A program made the translations under genes and the position numbers. From Sphagnum compactum (Eukaryota; Bryophyta; Sphagnopsida; Sphagnales), in assembly GCA_965153455.1 (NCBI GenBank), contig OZ234502.1:2211267-2275266 (forward strand): a stretch of 64,000 nt of DNA, in the 5' to 3' direction. Positions 23,983 to 37,736 of the stretch are shown here, piece by piece (the stretch's first letter is position 1; the number at the start of each line of letters is the position of its first letter). The notes under the pieces were generated by a model. The model was given only the letters and a program-made list of their open reading frames with translations. It did not search any database and was not told the DNA's origin.

Positions 23983-26044
23983 TATCCATACGTTTGATAT
24001 GAAGTACTAGACTAGTCTGGTATCCGCTAGTGCCAATACTAATTAGCACATATGTATGTACTTGTATTGACCTACTATTGCAATTGTGGATGATACATTT
24101 GGTAAGATATCTTAGCAAATGTCATAGGTGGTCAAAACTTTTGTACTGGAAATCAATAACATGACACCATTTTGTGAGGAAACAGAAAAACCTAAGTACG
24201 GGTTATGTTCTTTATTTTGGAAAGTTGAAGTTTGAAGTTCACAGTGCACATACATGGCAGCAAGTAATGGATACGACTCTTTTTATGAGCAAAGTGGAAA
24301 TTGAGTTTTTGCAGGGTTATTTGTACCATGAGTTTCAAAGTCTCCATATGCTTGTTTATCATCATAAAGCGTTTTTGAAAAAAAGTTGTGTTTTGTTTGG
24401 AGTGGGCTTAAATCCCATGAACTTGCTTGAGCATGTATTCACAGAGTGTACAATTGGTGGTCACCAGGTGCTTTTTTTTCTTCACGTTGTTCTCTTCAAA
24501 CTGTCAAATGATTTACAGAACTAGTTTTTCTTCAAAATGCTTGACGCAAGATAAGGGACCCGGCCATTGGATGCTTCAAGGGTTCTCACCCTTTTCACTC
24601 AGGCTCCATGTTCATTCACAAGGGCTCAAAACCTGTGAAGCCCTTCATGACAATGTATTTACCTTACACATTCGATGCTTATAATTCACATGTACAAATA
24701 ACATCAATATGCAATGATTTTCCAGAATATATCACACCATTATGATAATACTCCAACACCAGTCTGAAATCTACAAAACATGATACCCATCTGGTATGTA
24801 CATAAATATGATACGAGTCCTACATACTAGCCCTAACGAACTCTTCCCTCCCATTTTTTGTGCTCGGGTCTCTTTTATTGCTCCTGTCACCTCCTTACTC
24901 TGCTGCCCAAAACTGAAGCCCGCTATCAATGTTGGGAGTACTAGTAGCATTCAACGGTTTTATGGCTCTGTACTAAAAGGACTGTATTCTGAGCTGATAG
25001 AAGCCAACCGGCCACCGTCCATGTTATATGAGTATAATGGCATTCGAACAATTTGTCATCAGGCTCATGTGAAGGAGCTTCTCGACACCTAACTTATTTT
25101 CATTTATGCTGATTATTCGTGAAGAGAAAGGAATTGTGACTGCTTTGAATTTTAACTGAATGAAGTTGGAACCCTTGAAACCAGCCACAAAGTTAGAGCT
25201 AAACTAGAGCTGCTTAGATCTTTTATTCTTCCTTCTTAAGATCCCTCTAACTGAACACATTCCATAAAGATGTGGGTTCTCATTGAAAGTGGATTTTATC
25301 ATTGTTTAAATCTAGAACCGTCATCATGTGGGTTGTTAGGCTATAATTGGGCCTTTTGAATGTGTACCTATGTAGATCCAAAGGGAGCTGCTGAAGGATT
25401 CTAGGACATCTTCATTCCATACATCTTTTTTGTCATTGTTGTTAGAATTTTTACAGCATCATATGAATACTTGAAACTTATCACTATGATTTGCTTTATA
25501 TTCATGAATTCTCAACATAACTTATTCAATCCCCAGAGTGTTTCTTTTGTGTTTTTTGCAACACCCAATGTTGTCATTTTTCAACAGATACCTAGCAGCA
25601 ACATCTCTGAAGCTCACCTGATCTGGAATAACTGCTGATCATCTCATACTTATAAATGGCTCCTCCACAGGGTCTTCTTGCTAACAGATACCTACAGTAT
25701 CAAAATTGCTACTTTATTTGTTTAACAATCTCTGCATGTCAAAGGTATAGTTTCTTTATAAAAAATTCCTCCCACAAAATTGGGAAACATCAGCTTCCAA
25801 TGTTGATACAGATCCTCATAGTTCAGGGAATCAATACTGGAATTTTGCACTTCCTTGTTGAAGGAAGTGTGGTATAGTTTTTTTTTGTTTTTCCTTCCAC
25901 AAAATTGGAAACCATCAGATCCTAATACCTACAGATCCAGATGCTAGGCCTAATAGTTCATCAAATTGATAATTCTTGTGGGGGAATTCGTACTTCCTTG
26001 TTGAGGACAGATTGAGGAAAGGAGAAGGAGACTTATTCATCACA
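23983..26044. other. intergenic, no gene recognised
   Basis: Contains a plus-strand open frame at 24796-25092 without recognisable motifs, and a diverged direct duplication of about 110 bp. The duplication copies lie at about 25764-25870 and 25891-26010 and share 'ccacaaaattgg' and 'acttccttgttga'. Nothing else is supportable. Confidence 0.4.
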
Positions 26045-26440
26045 TTAGAGTTATCCGTAAAGTCACCCTCTGTTTCACCCCCTATCTCCTCTGCTTTTGC
26101 CCCCTATCACCTCTTGCAGTGGTATCCACAAAGTAAGGAAATTTTATTAAATCTGGGTATGAAATGCTGAAACTCAGCATTTAATGCACAAGGTTCGAGA
26201 GTAATTATAGTAGTTGTACAGGTAAGAGAATGAAAATATATGTAGCAGCAATGGAGGCGCTCAGGAAAACGGAAAGACAGGATGAAACTCAGTTTACCAC
26301 CAAAATTGGTGGAAAACTAGTTTGGGTCCCAGTTATTTCGTTTCGTTAAATTTTCATTCCCAGTTCCGCGGTTGATGCCCTATTATGCCGGAACTAGCCG
26401 TTCTCGCCCCTTAATCGCCTGACTTTACGGATAACTCTAA
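26045..26440. mobile_element. MITE-like element with perfect 21-bp terminal inverted repeats
   Basis: Left end 26045-26065 begins TTAGAGTTATCCGTAAAGTC, and 26420-26440 is its exact reverse complement over 21 bases. The 396-bp interior includes GC-richer sequence ('ccgttctcgccccttaatcg') unlike the surroundings and has no ORF. The target duplication is ambiguous: outside bases are CAT/TAT, and a TA duplication within the ends is possible, so the superfamily is not assigned. Confidence 0.75.
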
Positions 26441-29400
26441 TATATCAACTTTTTTTTTCTCCACACCATTCTTGGGTAATAAAGAGATTTAGCACAGTAT
26501 TAATACTACTGGAACAGTGGAACTTAATATGGAATCTGGTGATTTTTTCATACAAATTATAAATAAGAAACCCAACAAATTTTTCCGCCATTTTTTGAAA
26601 AGAAATTGCCAGAAAAAAAAGGAACTGTTATTGAAGCCATGATGCTCTCCTTTCCATCACCTGCTGCAGTACCTTTGATACTTGTATAGTGTAATAAGAT
26701 ATAAATGGCCAGAGGGAGTTGTGAACTCAGGGTCATTTTGAACCATTTCATGATGATCTCTGTGTTTAATGGACTTTTTAGATAGGTACTCATTATATAC
26801 TAGTTTGCTGCACCAACAAGATTTTGTTGCAGAATGGGTACTTTTTTGAAGGCGGGAGAAAATTTGAGCAACGTGATTATATATATATATATATATATAT
26901 ATGTGCATGTCATGATAGTCTGTCTGTGTTTTCGATTTCTACTTGAATTTGCAATCAAAGATCCTGTGTGTGTAAACTACCAAATTTGAAGTACTTCTTT
27001 ACTTACTTGTGCCGATTATGGGTGCATAACAGACTTATTAGCAGGTAGGTATGTAAGTGTAACAGTGGAAGTGCTAGCATAGCAAGTGAGTAGAAAAACA
27101 TAGTTTCACCAAGAAAATCAAACAAAATGTTATAGACATTTACATGAGGAGGATCATTTTTCATCTAAACAAAGATCAAACCCTTTTTCAAACTCAACAA
27201 AATTGACCCAACGAAATTGAACCCATTTCCAACTCAATAGATTTGGACCCATTTCCAAGTTACACATTTCCAACTGGGCTCATGTCAAATCTGACTCCAT
27301 TCAACACCAAAATATGATCACAACAACGAGCCATTGAGCAGAACGTGTGATAACGTGCACGAAAGGAAATGCCCGCCAAATCGGTGTAGAGATGGAGTTT
27401 ATGGGCTTACACCTAAAACAAATCCTATTTTTATTTGGTTTCAGAGAGTGACCAGTGTTCTATTAGGCAATAGAGAACCCGCTGTTAAGTCACTAAGGCT
27501 AAGCCAATAGTCTAAGCCTTAAGGACAAACCAGGGGGCAGAATGCAACCGTAAGGGCACATTCCCTGACATTTGTGAGGCCAGGAGTCTCAGTCGTAAGC
27601 ACGATATACAAGGGCAGAATGCACTGTAAGGGCACATTCCATAACATAAAAGGACCATCCCTGTGCATAGAAAATGGCAGTAGAGTGCCATGGGTAGAGT
27701 AGGAAATGACAGAATCAGCTGTTCACTGCCAATTCTGCCATTTAAGACACCTAAAATACTCGCACAATTTAACTAGATACGGTTCTTTAGGATACGGCTG
27801 AGATTTGCTAAGTTTACAGTGATCAAAGAGAACACAGAAAACCATATGTTTTGATTAAAATTGAAGTTGGTGCAAATCCAACAAATTGCATCAACAAACA
27901 TAAGTCTTGGAACAACAACATGGCTGGCTGTTTGCTTTAGACTTTTATGGCAAAAGATGCAGAGCCTCCTGGAACAACTCATCAAACTTGTGCTGTTGTA
28001 CCAGCTGAGATTTTGTTGAGCTGCAGGGGAGAGGAGGCTTTTTAATATGTTTCATAGAATTCCCTAGCAGACAATGTGGCTTGATCAAACTTGTTGGGTT
28101 AGGCTGAAGAAGTAGACACTAGACACCCACCATAAGACCAAATTTTGAATGACTTGAGTCTGTTCTCAACAGATAACCAAAGAGTAAATTAAAAAAGTTT
28201 TTTTTTTCTTTTTTGGGGTGTTTTCAGTGTAAGAAATATTTTTTAGGGTTCAGTAATAAGTAGCAAGTTATTAATGATTTTGTGGGGACTCAGGGTTACT
28301 GGTGATCTGCTGAGGTCAAATTTTGGACAGTCTGCAATTTGATTAATTGTTGGCATCAGATTAAAAGGGACAAAATGCTGAGTAAAAGTCAGAAAGCAGC
28401 AAATTACTCATTTCATTTGATCTAGGGAAAATGATTATTCTGAATTCTATTTAAGAATAATGATAATGCTAGACATTGTGTAGCTGTGCCCATTGTGTTT
28501 TTTTTTTTTTAAATTTTTTTTTATATTTAAAATTTTTAAATTTATTTATTTTTATCAAAAAAAATTTGAACCCTAAACCCTACTAGCCTAACAAGATGGA
28601 GAAACAAAAGGTCCCCCCTTGCTTACCCATAAAAAAAATTCAGACCTCCTTCTCTACTTGTTACTTTCTAGTGAATAAAATGTGACAAATTCAATAGAAA
28701 GAATCTCAAAAATCTGGTGATAGAAAAAGTAACCCAATCAGTCTTTTTATTGCACAACATTAAATTATTATTATTTTGGTAAGATTTATTTATTTATTGT
28801 TGGAACTCAGATCAATGTCAACAAGGTTTCAACTTTTAGTGTGAATGAAGTTTCAGCTCTTTTGTGTTTCGGGGTTCTTCATAAGTTTTTAATCTTAATT
28901 GTCCTTGGAATCTCACAAGTTTGCCAGCATCCCTTCTTTTTCCAGGGGACATCTCAAGGATATCTTTGGGACCTGTGGTATGTCTTATTCCTAAGGATGT
29001 TTTTAAATCTAAGGGATGTCCCAAATAAAGTGTCCTTGGTAATTTTTTAGGTTTGGTGGGATTTTTTTGGGTTTGAAGATGGGTTGTTCAATCTCAGGAG
29101 AAGACAAGGGCAGACTTGGGAGACAACAAGAACAATGGGAGGATGGTCAAACATAAAAGGATGACATGATGATGTCCCAGGAGTTAGGAAAAAATTTCAA
29201 GCGATGGTTGAATGCTAGGATGGCATTGAGGGATGATGGGGTGTCATCAAACAACACCAAGGAAACACCATGTAGTGTCCCAAAGACATTGGGGATGATA
29301 GGAAGATGTCAAGCATGTTGAAAGACCTTGGAAAAATATTATTTTTATTTTTTCAAGTCATGGGTGGACATTGGAACGACATCTGGGACAATGGGAGTGT

Positions 29401-32400
29401 TGAGCAATGCCAAGAAAATGCTAAGGATGTTGGGTAACATTGGGAAAATGTTAGAGGATGTTGAGATTTGGGCGGGGGGAGGGGAGAGTGAAAGCAAGAA
29501 AGATGGGGGTGTTGTGTAGCACAAGGGAGATGTTGAAGATGTCAAGCAATGTCAAGAAAACATCATGGGACATTGGGAATTTTTTTCAAACAATGGGTGG
29601 ACATTGGGGGAGGATGGAAGCAGTGGAAAAAGGTCGGGGAAATGCCAAACAATGTTGGGGAAATGTTGAAGGATGCTAGTTAGTGTCACAAAAAAACCCT
29701 TTGTAAGACATTGAGCAAAGCCCAAAAAACTTTGAAGGCTGATGGGCAATGTCACAAAACTCTAAGGATAATTGCGGAAACTCAAAGTGACCCCAAAAAA
29801 TGTTGAAAGATGACAAGTGCATCAAAATGTTGCAGCCTTCTAACACTCTTAAAATTTCATGACATTTGTAAGTTATGTACTAGGTAACTAGTGAAAACTG
29901 CTTGGTTATTAAAAATATTTGAAGCATAAAGGTGGCAAAAAATGACATGTTATTGGTGGTCAAATACTACACTTATAGCCAACCATTTTCGAGAAAAAAA
30001 ATTTAATTGTTATGTGTCCATTCAAAGGCAAGTGATGAAATATGTGTCAATCATATTAATGATTTAGTAATTGTTCCGAAAAAATTAGTCTAAACTAGAA
30101 ATTGAGCCTACACATTTGAGGTTCAATCTTGTAACTAATGGTATGAATCCATATTCACAATTCAATTCAAAATGCACAATATGGCCCATTTGTCTTATGA
30201 TCAATTATAACCTACTATTAAACAACCAAAAGAGCATTTATTATGCTCAATTTGATTGTCCATGGGCAAAGGTCAAATGAAAAACTTTGACATTTTCATA
30301 CATAACACAACCATTGTTTGATGAATTGAACTTGTTGTAAAATGAAGGTTGTTGTGTACAAAACATGTCAAAGTTGATGATTAATTAGTTTCAAGTTAAT
30401 GCCATGTTCATGCATGTTCATGGGGACAATGCATGACTATCTAAGACTTGGCATTTGTTCAAGTATATTCACATTGCATTAAACCAAAAATATCAATGTC
30501 TATTGTTGTATTCAACTTGTTAACATTTCATTATGGGAAGTTGCTATTGAAACTTGAGCCTTCCATTTTTTTTTGCAAAATATCATTCTTTAACCATATT
30601 GCAACCTTTTGAATATGTGTCAAAATTGTCAATTAAAGTTCTATTGTGTTTCTATAAGAATTCAAAGAAACATAGGACCTAATAGAAGAAGTCATGAAAA
30701 TTAAGGTCTTGTTAAGTGTCCTGAAAGAACTACCTTTAAAAATTGTGTTTTGTTTTTTTTTTTGGTATAGGGTTGTAGACAAAAAGAAAAATTAAATGTT
30801 TTTTTATGCATGCATGACTTATTTGAAGAAAGTTTTCTTTGATGAGTATAGAAGGTTTTTACTTATGGACCATCCATTTTTATCTAAATCAAAACACCCA
30901 TTCAATGGACTTGAAGAAAACTACCCATGACCATAGCAAATAACAACAAAAATATGTGCAACCATATGAAAAAAGATAATTGAAATCCATAAGAGCTACA
31001 TTCCGGAGACTTCTTGGCTAGGGGATCCAATCCTGGAAACTCTATGCAAACATTTTATGGATTTTCTTACCTCGGAATACTAGCCACATTTGGTCATCCA
31101 CCATCTTCTCGATCTAATGCACTTTGTGAAAAAAGTCTCCAAATCATTATTAAGCCAAGTATAAGGGGAAAAGGATATTGGGGCATCTAGGGCAAACTTG
31201 ACACAAAAAGTCATTTTGAATGCAAGTGCCCAATGCCAAAGGTAAACTGGCATATAATGTAACTAGACCTTCCACTTTGCAAAAAAGGATCATAATGTGT
31301 TTTCTATAAGCTTTTAAGTCCATTAAGATGTTGCTTTGCACAATCCATTCAACAAAGAGGACTATTTTTCAAGCTTGAAGTTCCATGACTTCTCCAGCAT
31401 CGTTTAATACCGTTTGCCTCTTTTAGTTTCGGAGCTTATGACACATGGAATGAGAGTCAATTTGTAGGTTGGCACAACTCAATTGTTGGATTTGTTCCAA
31501 AGATCTACATGAATTAAGTTTGCCATCATGGAAAGAAAAATACCCATGGTGATGATTCTTCTTCAAATGCAATTTCCAACTTCAATTTTTGATAGCCAAA
31601 AAATTTATTGATACTTTTAATGGTGCAAGAAGTGAAATTGTAGTGCAAGCTCAATGGATGTACTATACTGAGAAATATTTGAAATCAATACTGAAAAGCT
31701 TTGTAAACGCATATATATATGATGTAAATTCATTATCATTTGAAAATGTACTCCAATATGATATATAAAACATGTTACTACATACATGTACCTATTATTA
31801 TATGTGATATCAAACTTAGAATAATTTTTTAAAAATGTGACCATTTTTAGTAAGCAACTAATATTGTAACTATTGGGGGAAAAAAATCATATAAGTAAAC
31901 ATAATATGTGTGACTAAAACATCAACCACCTCAAAAAAAAAAAAAAAAAAAAAACCCCAAAAAACACCTTACTTTCATAATGCAAGTGAGAAAAACACCA
32001 ACCAACCTCTCACCCCCACAAAAAAAATGAAACACATGATCATGACCACAATACATGTGATTGTACAAAATGAATCACGAGTTTTTTTGTTTCATGCAAC
32101 CATAGAAAATAAACTAAAAATTATAAATCTTACATGTGTGTTTTAGAATTTTTACATACAACTGCAAATAAAATGAAATTCTGAAATGATTCTCTACATG
32201 CTTATTTCATACATTCTTTATAATGTTATGTTCAATTATGTAAAATGAATCCAAAAATATATAGATTCATCCAATCATAATATGTTTAAATGCCATAAAT
32301 AAAATGATTAAACTTTTTATGTCTTATATGCAATCATAACATTCTAACATGCAACTCTAACACATTTACATGCAATTGTAAAGATATATATATATATAAG

Positions 32401-33287
32401 ATTCATTTATTATAAAAATTATGGTCACATGTAAGAATTTTTATAAAAAAATTTGGTTGCATGCAATTAAATTTTAAATAGTAGTGTCACTTGTAAATTA
32501 TATTTTCCCCTTAAATTTAAGTTGCAAATTACCACGTATTGCATTCAAGTGAATGAAAAATCTATATCATTGTAAAGTTTTCTATTGCAATAAAAGTCAA
32601 TTGCACATTTGCTTTGGCTCAAAGGTTGACACAACATCAAAATGACAACAAATGACAAATTATTATGTCACATCTATTTGAACAACCATGTGAGCAATTG
32701 AGCACATAACAAAATGGAAAAGTGGGTGAAAAAGTACAAGAACGCAAAAAAAGTTGAATGAGGATGAACTTACAATAGGTGGAGTTAGACTTGTCACAAG
32801 CAAAGATCATGCCCTTGTAAAATTTTAGGCCTTAACATATGGATTGTAATAGTTGTCATTGCAACCCCAGAAGCTATGAATGAAGTTAGTTCATCACATT
32901 TGTAGATGAAATTAATTGCATCCCAAGTGTGCCTTACTAAAGTGTTTCGAATGTGTTTGGGTTGCAACCTTCATATTGTGGTGGCTCATGAACAAATATT
33001 TACCCATATATTATTTATGAAATAGATATATGGTCTATATTTATTTGAAAATGTGAAGGTGGGGTATGAGGGTTTGAAGGGATTAAAGATCCCATTGCTA
33101 CCTCCACACCTGGCACCATAGCCTTGTAAATTGTTTTGATATTTAGCCTCATCTTGAAAAAAAATCCCAAGAGTAGTCCCCCCAATCCTTTTTTGCGACC
33201 TAAAGACTTGGACAATGAAGCTTTCAAACTAATGATTCCTCTTGTTCTCCCTATGAACAAAATATAGTTAGAAATCTATGTCTTTTA
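26441..33287. other. intergenic, repeat-rich, no gene recognised
   Basis: Holds an (AT)n run at about 26879-26902 and two copies of 'gggcagaatgca' followed by 'gtaagggcacattcc' near 27535 and 27613. It also holds poly-T stretches near 28500 and the purine-rich repeat field at 29100-29830. Small frames here carry no recognisable domain. Confidence 0.4.
29100..29830 (+). repeat. purine-rich field of degenerate short repeats
   Basis: About 700 bp with strong G-over-C skew on the plus strand. Variants of 'gatgttgggg', 'gggaaaatgtt', 'caatgtca' and 'aggatg' recur irregularly. Period is not constant; this resembles a decayed low-complexity satellite. The small open frames inside it (29328-29519, 29458-29679) reflect lack of stops in skewed sequence, not genes. 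Confidence 0.55.
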
Positions 33288-34060
33288 TTGTTCTTAGCAA
33301 TCTATGTAACCCTAAAGTTTGCTCATAGGATGGAAGGGAAGAGGAAAGAGAACAAGGGTGGGGCTAAGAAAAAAATTGTTCCTTCTCCTTTGAAATGTGC
33401 ATCAACTCCAAAGCATATGATGGCAAGGATTCAAAGTGAAGTTAGATCCTTGAAGGTGGCAAAGAACACTAAGGTGAAGAACATTTTAGTTCAATGCAAA
33501 TGTCAAACTAGGGTGTGTACCTTTGGCAATGATGTGTTGTTTAGATCATAATTATCATGTTATATCAAGTTGGAGGGAGAGTACAATCTCATAATAATGC
33601 GTATGAAGATTGATCAATTGGAAGCAAAGATGACGGAAGACACCTCAAATCAGATCAAAGAAATTGCAAAGCAAAAGAAAAAAATTGATGACATGCTAAA
33701 AGAAATTTTGGAACAAATGGAAAGGAATGCACTTACAAAAAAAATCAAAGACAAAGAACCAACACTCTTCAAGATGGACAACTATGATCTATTTGTGATA
33801 GCATTTTTGGACAAAATTTTTGAGACCTTTTACCATGCAATAGGCAAAAACGTGGCATGGACACTAAAGAGAGCTCAAAATAGCTCTACTCTGACAAAGC
33901 AAAGGAGTTCATGGCTTAGGGAGGAGTGCACATGTGGTCCTTCAATAGAGATTTGTATTGCACCAAATACATGTTGGACAAAATTCAATATTTTAAGAGT
34001 TTGTCTAAGGCTTACATATGCCATATCACAACTCCAATGAAAGTGGCTTATGTAATATAA
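33288..34060 (+). pseudogene. possible gag-like coiled-coil relic
   Basis: Two plus-strand frames (33288-33551 and 33570-34040) are separated by stops at 33549-33569. The first is Lys-rich (KGGAKKKIVPSPLK). The second has a heptad-like stretch (KIDQLEAKM … EIAKQKKKIDDMLKEILEQM) followed by a segment without recognisable fold. Charge and layout fit the N-terminal part of a plant retroelement gag or an ORF1-type protein, but no zinc knuckle, protease or reverse transcriptase follows. No start or promoter can be defended, so a broken retroelement remnant is likelier than a host gene. Confidence 0.3.
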
Positions 34061-34329
34061 CATTTGTAATCCTCGGATAACTTGAATCCAATTTTCCAAA
34101 GTTAAATTTGGAACGACTACTAGTGGAGATGATAGAAACATTTGAGCAAGACAACCGACATGTGAATTTTCAAAGTGTATTTGCAACTAAATTGCCATAA
34201 TTTGATCACATGCAATCTATTGTGGGTTGAAAAGGAGTTTGGAGTTTGCTGATGTGCATCTCATGAAATGGAAGTCAGATGCAACTGAAACAAGGGGTGT
34301 GTGACACTGTGGCCTTGCCATTTTACATT

Positions 34330-34640
34330 ACGAGTTGTTGGTAACCCGTGGCTACGCCACTCCAGCCACCCCCAAGAAAAGGAGGGAGGACCCAAAAAAA
34401 AAAAAAAAACACCTCCCTTCACTCCCCCGTCCGGTCCTTTCCCGCCCGTCCCCCCCCCTGCTGGCCCCCCCCCCACCTGTGCTGCCCCCCCCCGGCTGGC
34501 CCCCCCCTGCTGCCGCTCAGTAACTTCCTAACTGCCGCTCAGTAAAAAGTAACTTAGGTAAATTAGGTAACTTCGAAAAGGTAAAAACGGACAGACGGAC
34601 GCACGCACGCACACCATGTTTGTAATTATATATAAGATTA
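34330..34640 (+). mobile_element. GC-rich insertion splitting a dispersed repeat
   Basis: Sequence matching the 2.6-kb repeat stops at about 34329 ('ggccttgccattttacatta') and resumes at 34641. The roughly 310 bp between are very different: long C tracts, 'ccgtggctacgccac', and a tail 'cggacagacggacgcacgca'. A possible 4-bp duplication (ATTA) flanks it. There is no ORF of note. It looks like a short transposed sequence such as a SINE or the 3' end of a retroposon, or an unrelated filler; no family is assigned. Confidence 0.45.
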
Positions 34641-34806
34641 AAAAGTATCTTAAGGCAAAAGAAGAATTATGGAAACTCAAATATTTCACCATTCATAAAT
34701 ATAATCTTCAAAAAATCCTCTAAAAAAACCAAAATCCTTCAAGATATTATAACTCTATAACTAATCTCAAGTTTCAACACAAGCCAAAATATCATCTTTC
34801 AAAAAC
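34641..34806 (+). repeat. dispersed repeat, copy B
   Basis: Second copy of the repeat at 2600-2775, same orientation, about 90 percent identical, sharing 'aagaagaattatg', 'caaatatttcacca' and 'gccaaaatatcatctttcaa'. Confidence 0.75.
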
Positions 34807-35870
34807 ACACCATATCTGTAGCAATATTTTTTTTCAATAAATTTCTGATGTTGTGTAATTGGCTAGCATCCAAAGAGGGATTTTAGCATTAAATGGTGAC
34901 CAGTTCTTAGAAATTGTCTAAATAGCAAAATTAAACTAGTCAAAAATATTTCTACCAAAGTAAAACCAAAGTCCAAATGTGACCAAAAAAATTCAATTTT
35001 TTTTTCCAAAATTTGGTGGTTTTTTTCAGAAAAAAAGGGAATATTGTGACAGAATATTTAAAATAAAACTTGCCATGACTAGTTCTTCTAAAAAGTTGTG
35101 ATTAAATAAGTGCACATATGTTCAACAGATTACATATTAAAAACCAGAACCAGTGGCTATTAATAAAATCAAATATCCACCCAACACCGGGAAAAATGTA
35201 CCACAGCACTTTTTATTTTTAATTCACTACACCGAAAAAATTCATGCACAAAAGAAAATCATTGGCGACAACAACGATGACTTGGATGCTGCAGATATTT
35301 TTGCCCTGTAGCAGGGCTGGATTCGAATGAATCAAGTGACTTATTGTGTAAAAGACTCTGCCCTTTATTCCAGCTTCAAATAAAATCATCAGAAATGATG
35401 GAATGATGTAACATGCTTCGGTAATCTGAATTCAAGTTGAATTTGATAAAGAAATTAGCTCATCAATTTCAACGGTGTCTGAAATGTGCACAAAAAGCTG
35501 GTTATGGGTTTTGTATGACCAATTTTTTAGCAGCCTAACAAAGTCAAGGCTTTTGCTTTTGACATGCCAAGAAGTGTTAGCACAGATAATGTATATTGTT
35601 GGATTGATTTCTACTCGTGGAATTCATTCCAAGCCTATAAATTCATTTTAAGTTTGCACCAAGGAATGCAGCCTAGAATCAGGAGTCTCCTCTATTTGCA
35701 CCATCAACCAGTGCAGCTCCATCAACAAATTCCATCTACAGCAGAGCAATATCTTCAGAACCACCTGAAATTGCTCAAATTTGCAGTCTCAAGAAAGCAA
35801 CAATAAGGAGAGCCTGACACATATCTGTGGACCATTTCTCTTTCCCCCTCCATCGCCCAACCCCCTCTTG
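34807..35870. other. intergenic, nothing recognised
   Basis: AT-rich sequence becoming more balanced toward 35.5 kb. A plus-strand frame at 35564-35806 has no recognisable motif. Confidence 0.35.
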
Positions 35871-37560
35871 TCACCTTTTACAGCCAGCACAATTCCAGAA
35901 GGTGTGACAAATTATTGACACACTTTTTGTCATCAGGCACATCCTGATATTGAAGAGCATCCTCAAGGATTCTAACATTCTACAAGCAAGACAAAAGTGA
36001 TCAAGGTGCCTTAGAGTTGACAGCCTGCTAGCAATCCCAATTGTCCCTGTATTATGAATACAATCCTCAAAATGATGGAAGTGATTGGCATCTCCATGCC
36101 CCTGACTAGGTACCATGCATATCTTTGGAATGAATTTGGTGAAAGCATCACAATTGCCACATACCTGCAGATTCTTCATCATGCAGAGTGAAGTACCCAA
36201 AGATAATTTGCTGATGAGTCCAAAAGCTCCAACCACTTTCCTGACACAATATGCCTATGACATAACAGCACAAACCTTATTTTTGTCTGCAACACTTCCA
36301 GGATCCACATGGAGAACTCATTTTTGCTTGCATCCTTCCCCCACTTCAAACTGCCACAAATTCTGCAAACATCAATGAATACCTTTTCTCCAGGGTACAT
36401 GGTTTGCAGCACATCACCTTGATGAAATCCTCTTCCCCATACTCATGCTCATGTATGTGTTATGAAGCATGTCTTACATACAAGCCACAATGAGAAACAC
36501 AAAGCATTTGTGTTTCAAATTATTCATGCAGAAATCTACCAATTGAAGAAGCATGAAAACAATCTGGTTTAGAAGAGCTCCAGAAGAACTTTAGCAATAT
36601 TATCACCTGACACTATTGCCTCTTATTCAAACTTGAGAACTCCATGATGCTGGATACACATTGTGATATATGCTGCTTCCATTTACCAAATGAAGTAAAA
36701 CATCAAGCACATTCAAGTAGGAAATGCAGAGGTTTTGCTCATGTCTAAGTTAGTTTCTTCAATTCCTATGCACTTGATTCTGTGTTTGCAAACAGGCTTA
36801 AACTCTAAAAGCATAAATCCAAGCTTTGCCGCATGGAGCTGATGCATCATTTCCACACTCTGATTGGCCAACGTAGCTCCACCACTTATGAGGAAAGATA
36901 GAAGCTCCATGCAGCTTGCAGTTCACTGCTACAGTACCATGTCTTCTGTAATTAAGGAAGAATCCAGCACTCTCAGGCATGCTTGACCAGTAGCTTGGAG
37001 CAGATAACAGTGTCCTTACATGATTAGAGATTTGACCACATATGCCAAAACTCCATTCATAGAAGTAGAACACCTGTGTGTCTGGTCAGTTCAGCCTGAA
37101 TTTTCCTCAAGCACCCAAAGAGGTAGCTCTAACGGACATTTCAGCTGAGAAACATTGCCAAGTAAGGAGATTGACATTCCAGAAGAAACATGCATCTCAA
37201 TTGGATGAGTAGCCAGACCACTGGTATACAAAAGTAGTTGAAGCAGACAGGGAGAAGGTGCAAACCTGATAGTCACAAAGAAACACAAGCATGCTTTAAC
37301 ATATTACATGTTACAAATCACAAGGGACTGCCCATGGATGTCTCATACAGAAATGCTGGTCAAACCCATAACACAAACACAAGTAGAAATGCAAACAAAA
37401 TATACCATAGCTCCACTTACATTTTCTCCACATGTCATGACCTCCATGCTGAGAAAACAATGACCAAGCTATAACAAGCTCTGGCAATGTCTCCAACACA
37501 AACCATTTCTCCTCCAAGTGCTCACCATTGTGTAACATCAGAAATCCAATCACTTCCATA
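35871..37560 (-). other. gene-like minus-strand region downstream of the sterol reductase, unidentified
   Basis: Base composition is closer to the neighbouring exons than to intergenic DNA. Several minus-strand open stretches abut plausible splice signals: 37414-37559 (reads IGFLMLHNGEHLEEKW, then a gtaagt donor near 37412), 37091-37267 (after a cag at 37268), 36798-37055 and 35885-36170. They do not join into a frame I can defend and match no family I know. They could be the 3' untranslated region of the sterol reductase, a separate gene, or a decayed one. Confidence 0.25.
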
Positions 37561-37736
37561 ATCCTTCATCCTACCCTCCCCTTCATACAGTCTCCCTTCC
37601 CATTCCACCATTCCTTTAACCCTGACACCAGCTGGAGTGCCAGCCAAGTGGGAGCCCCAAATGCCAAATTCATGTCTACTGGCAACGGCATTTACAATTT
37701 TTTAACTAGGAACATAGTCCGGAAATTGGTGATCAA

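Noticed and set aside
36990-37060. Minus-strand NGVLAYVV, resembling the start of sterol reductase exon 3 (NG.RAY.VT)
   Set aside because: It lies downstream of the stop codon, has no acceptor before it and stops after six more residues. The true exon 3 (KNGFRAYMVTL) is at 40713-40768 with correct splice sites.
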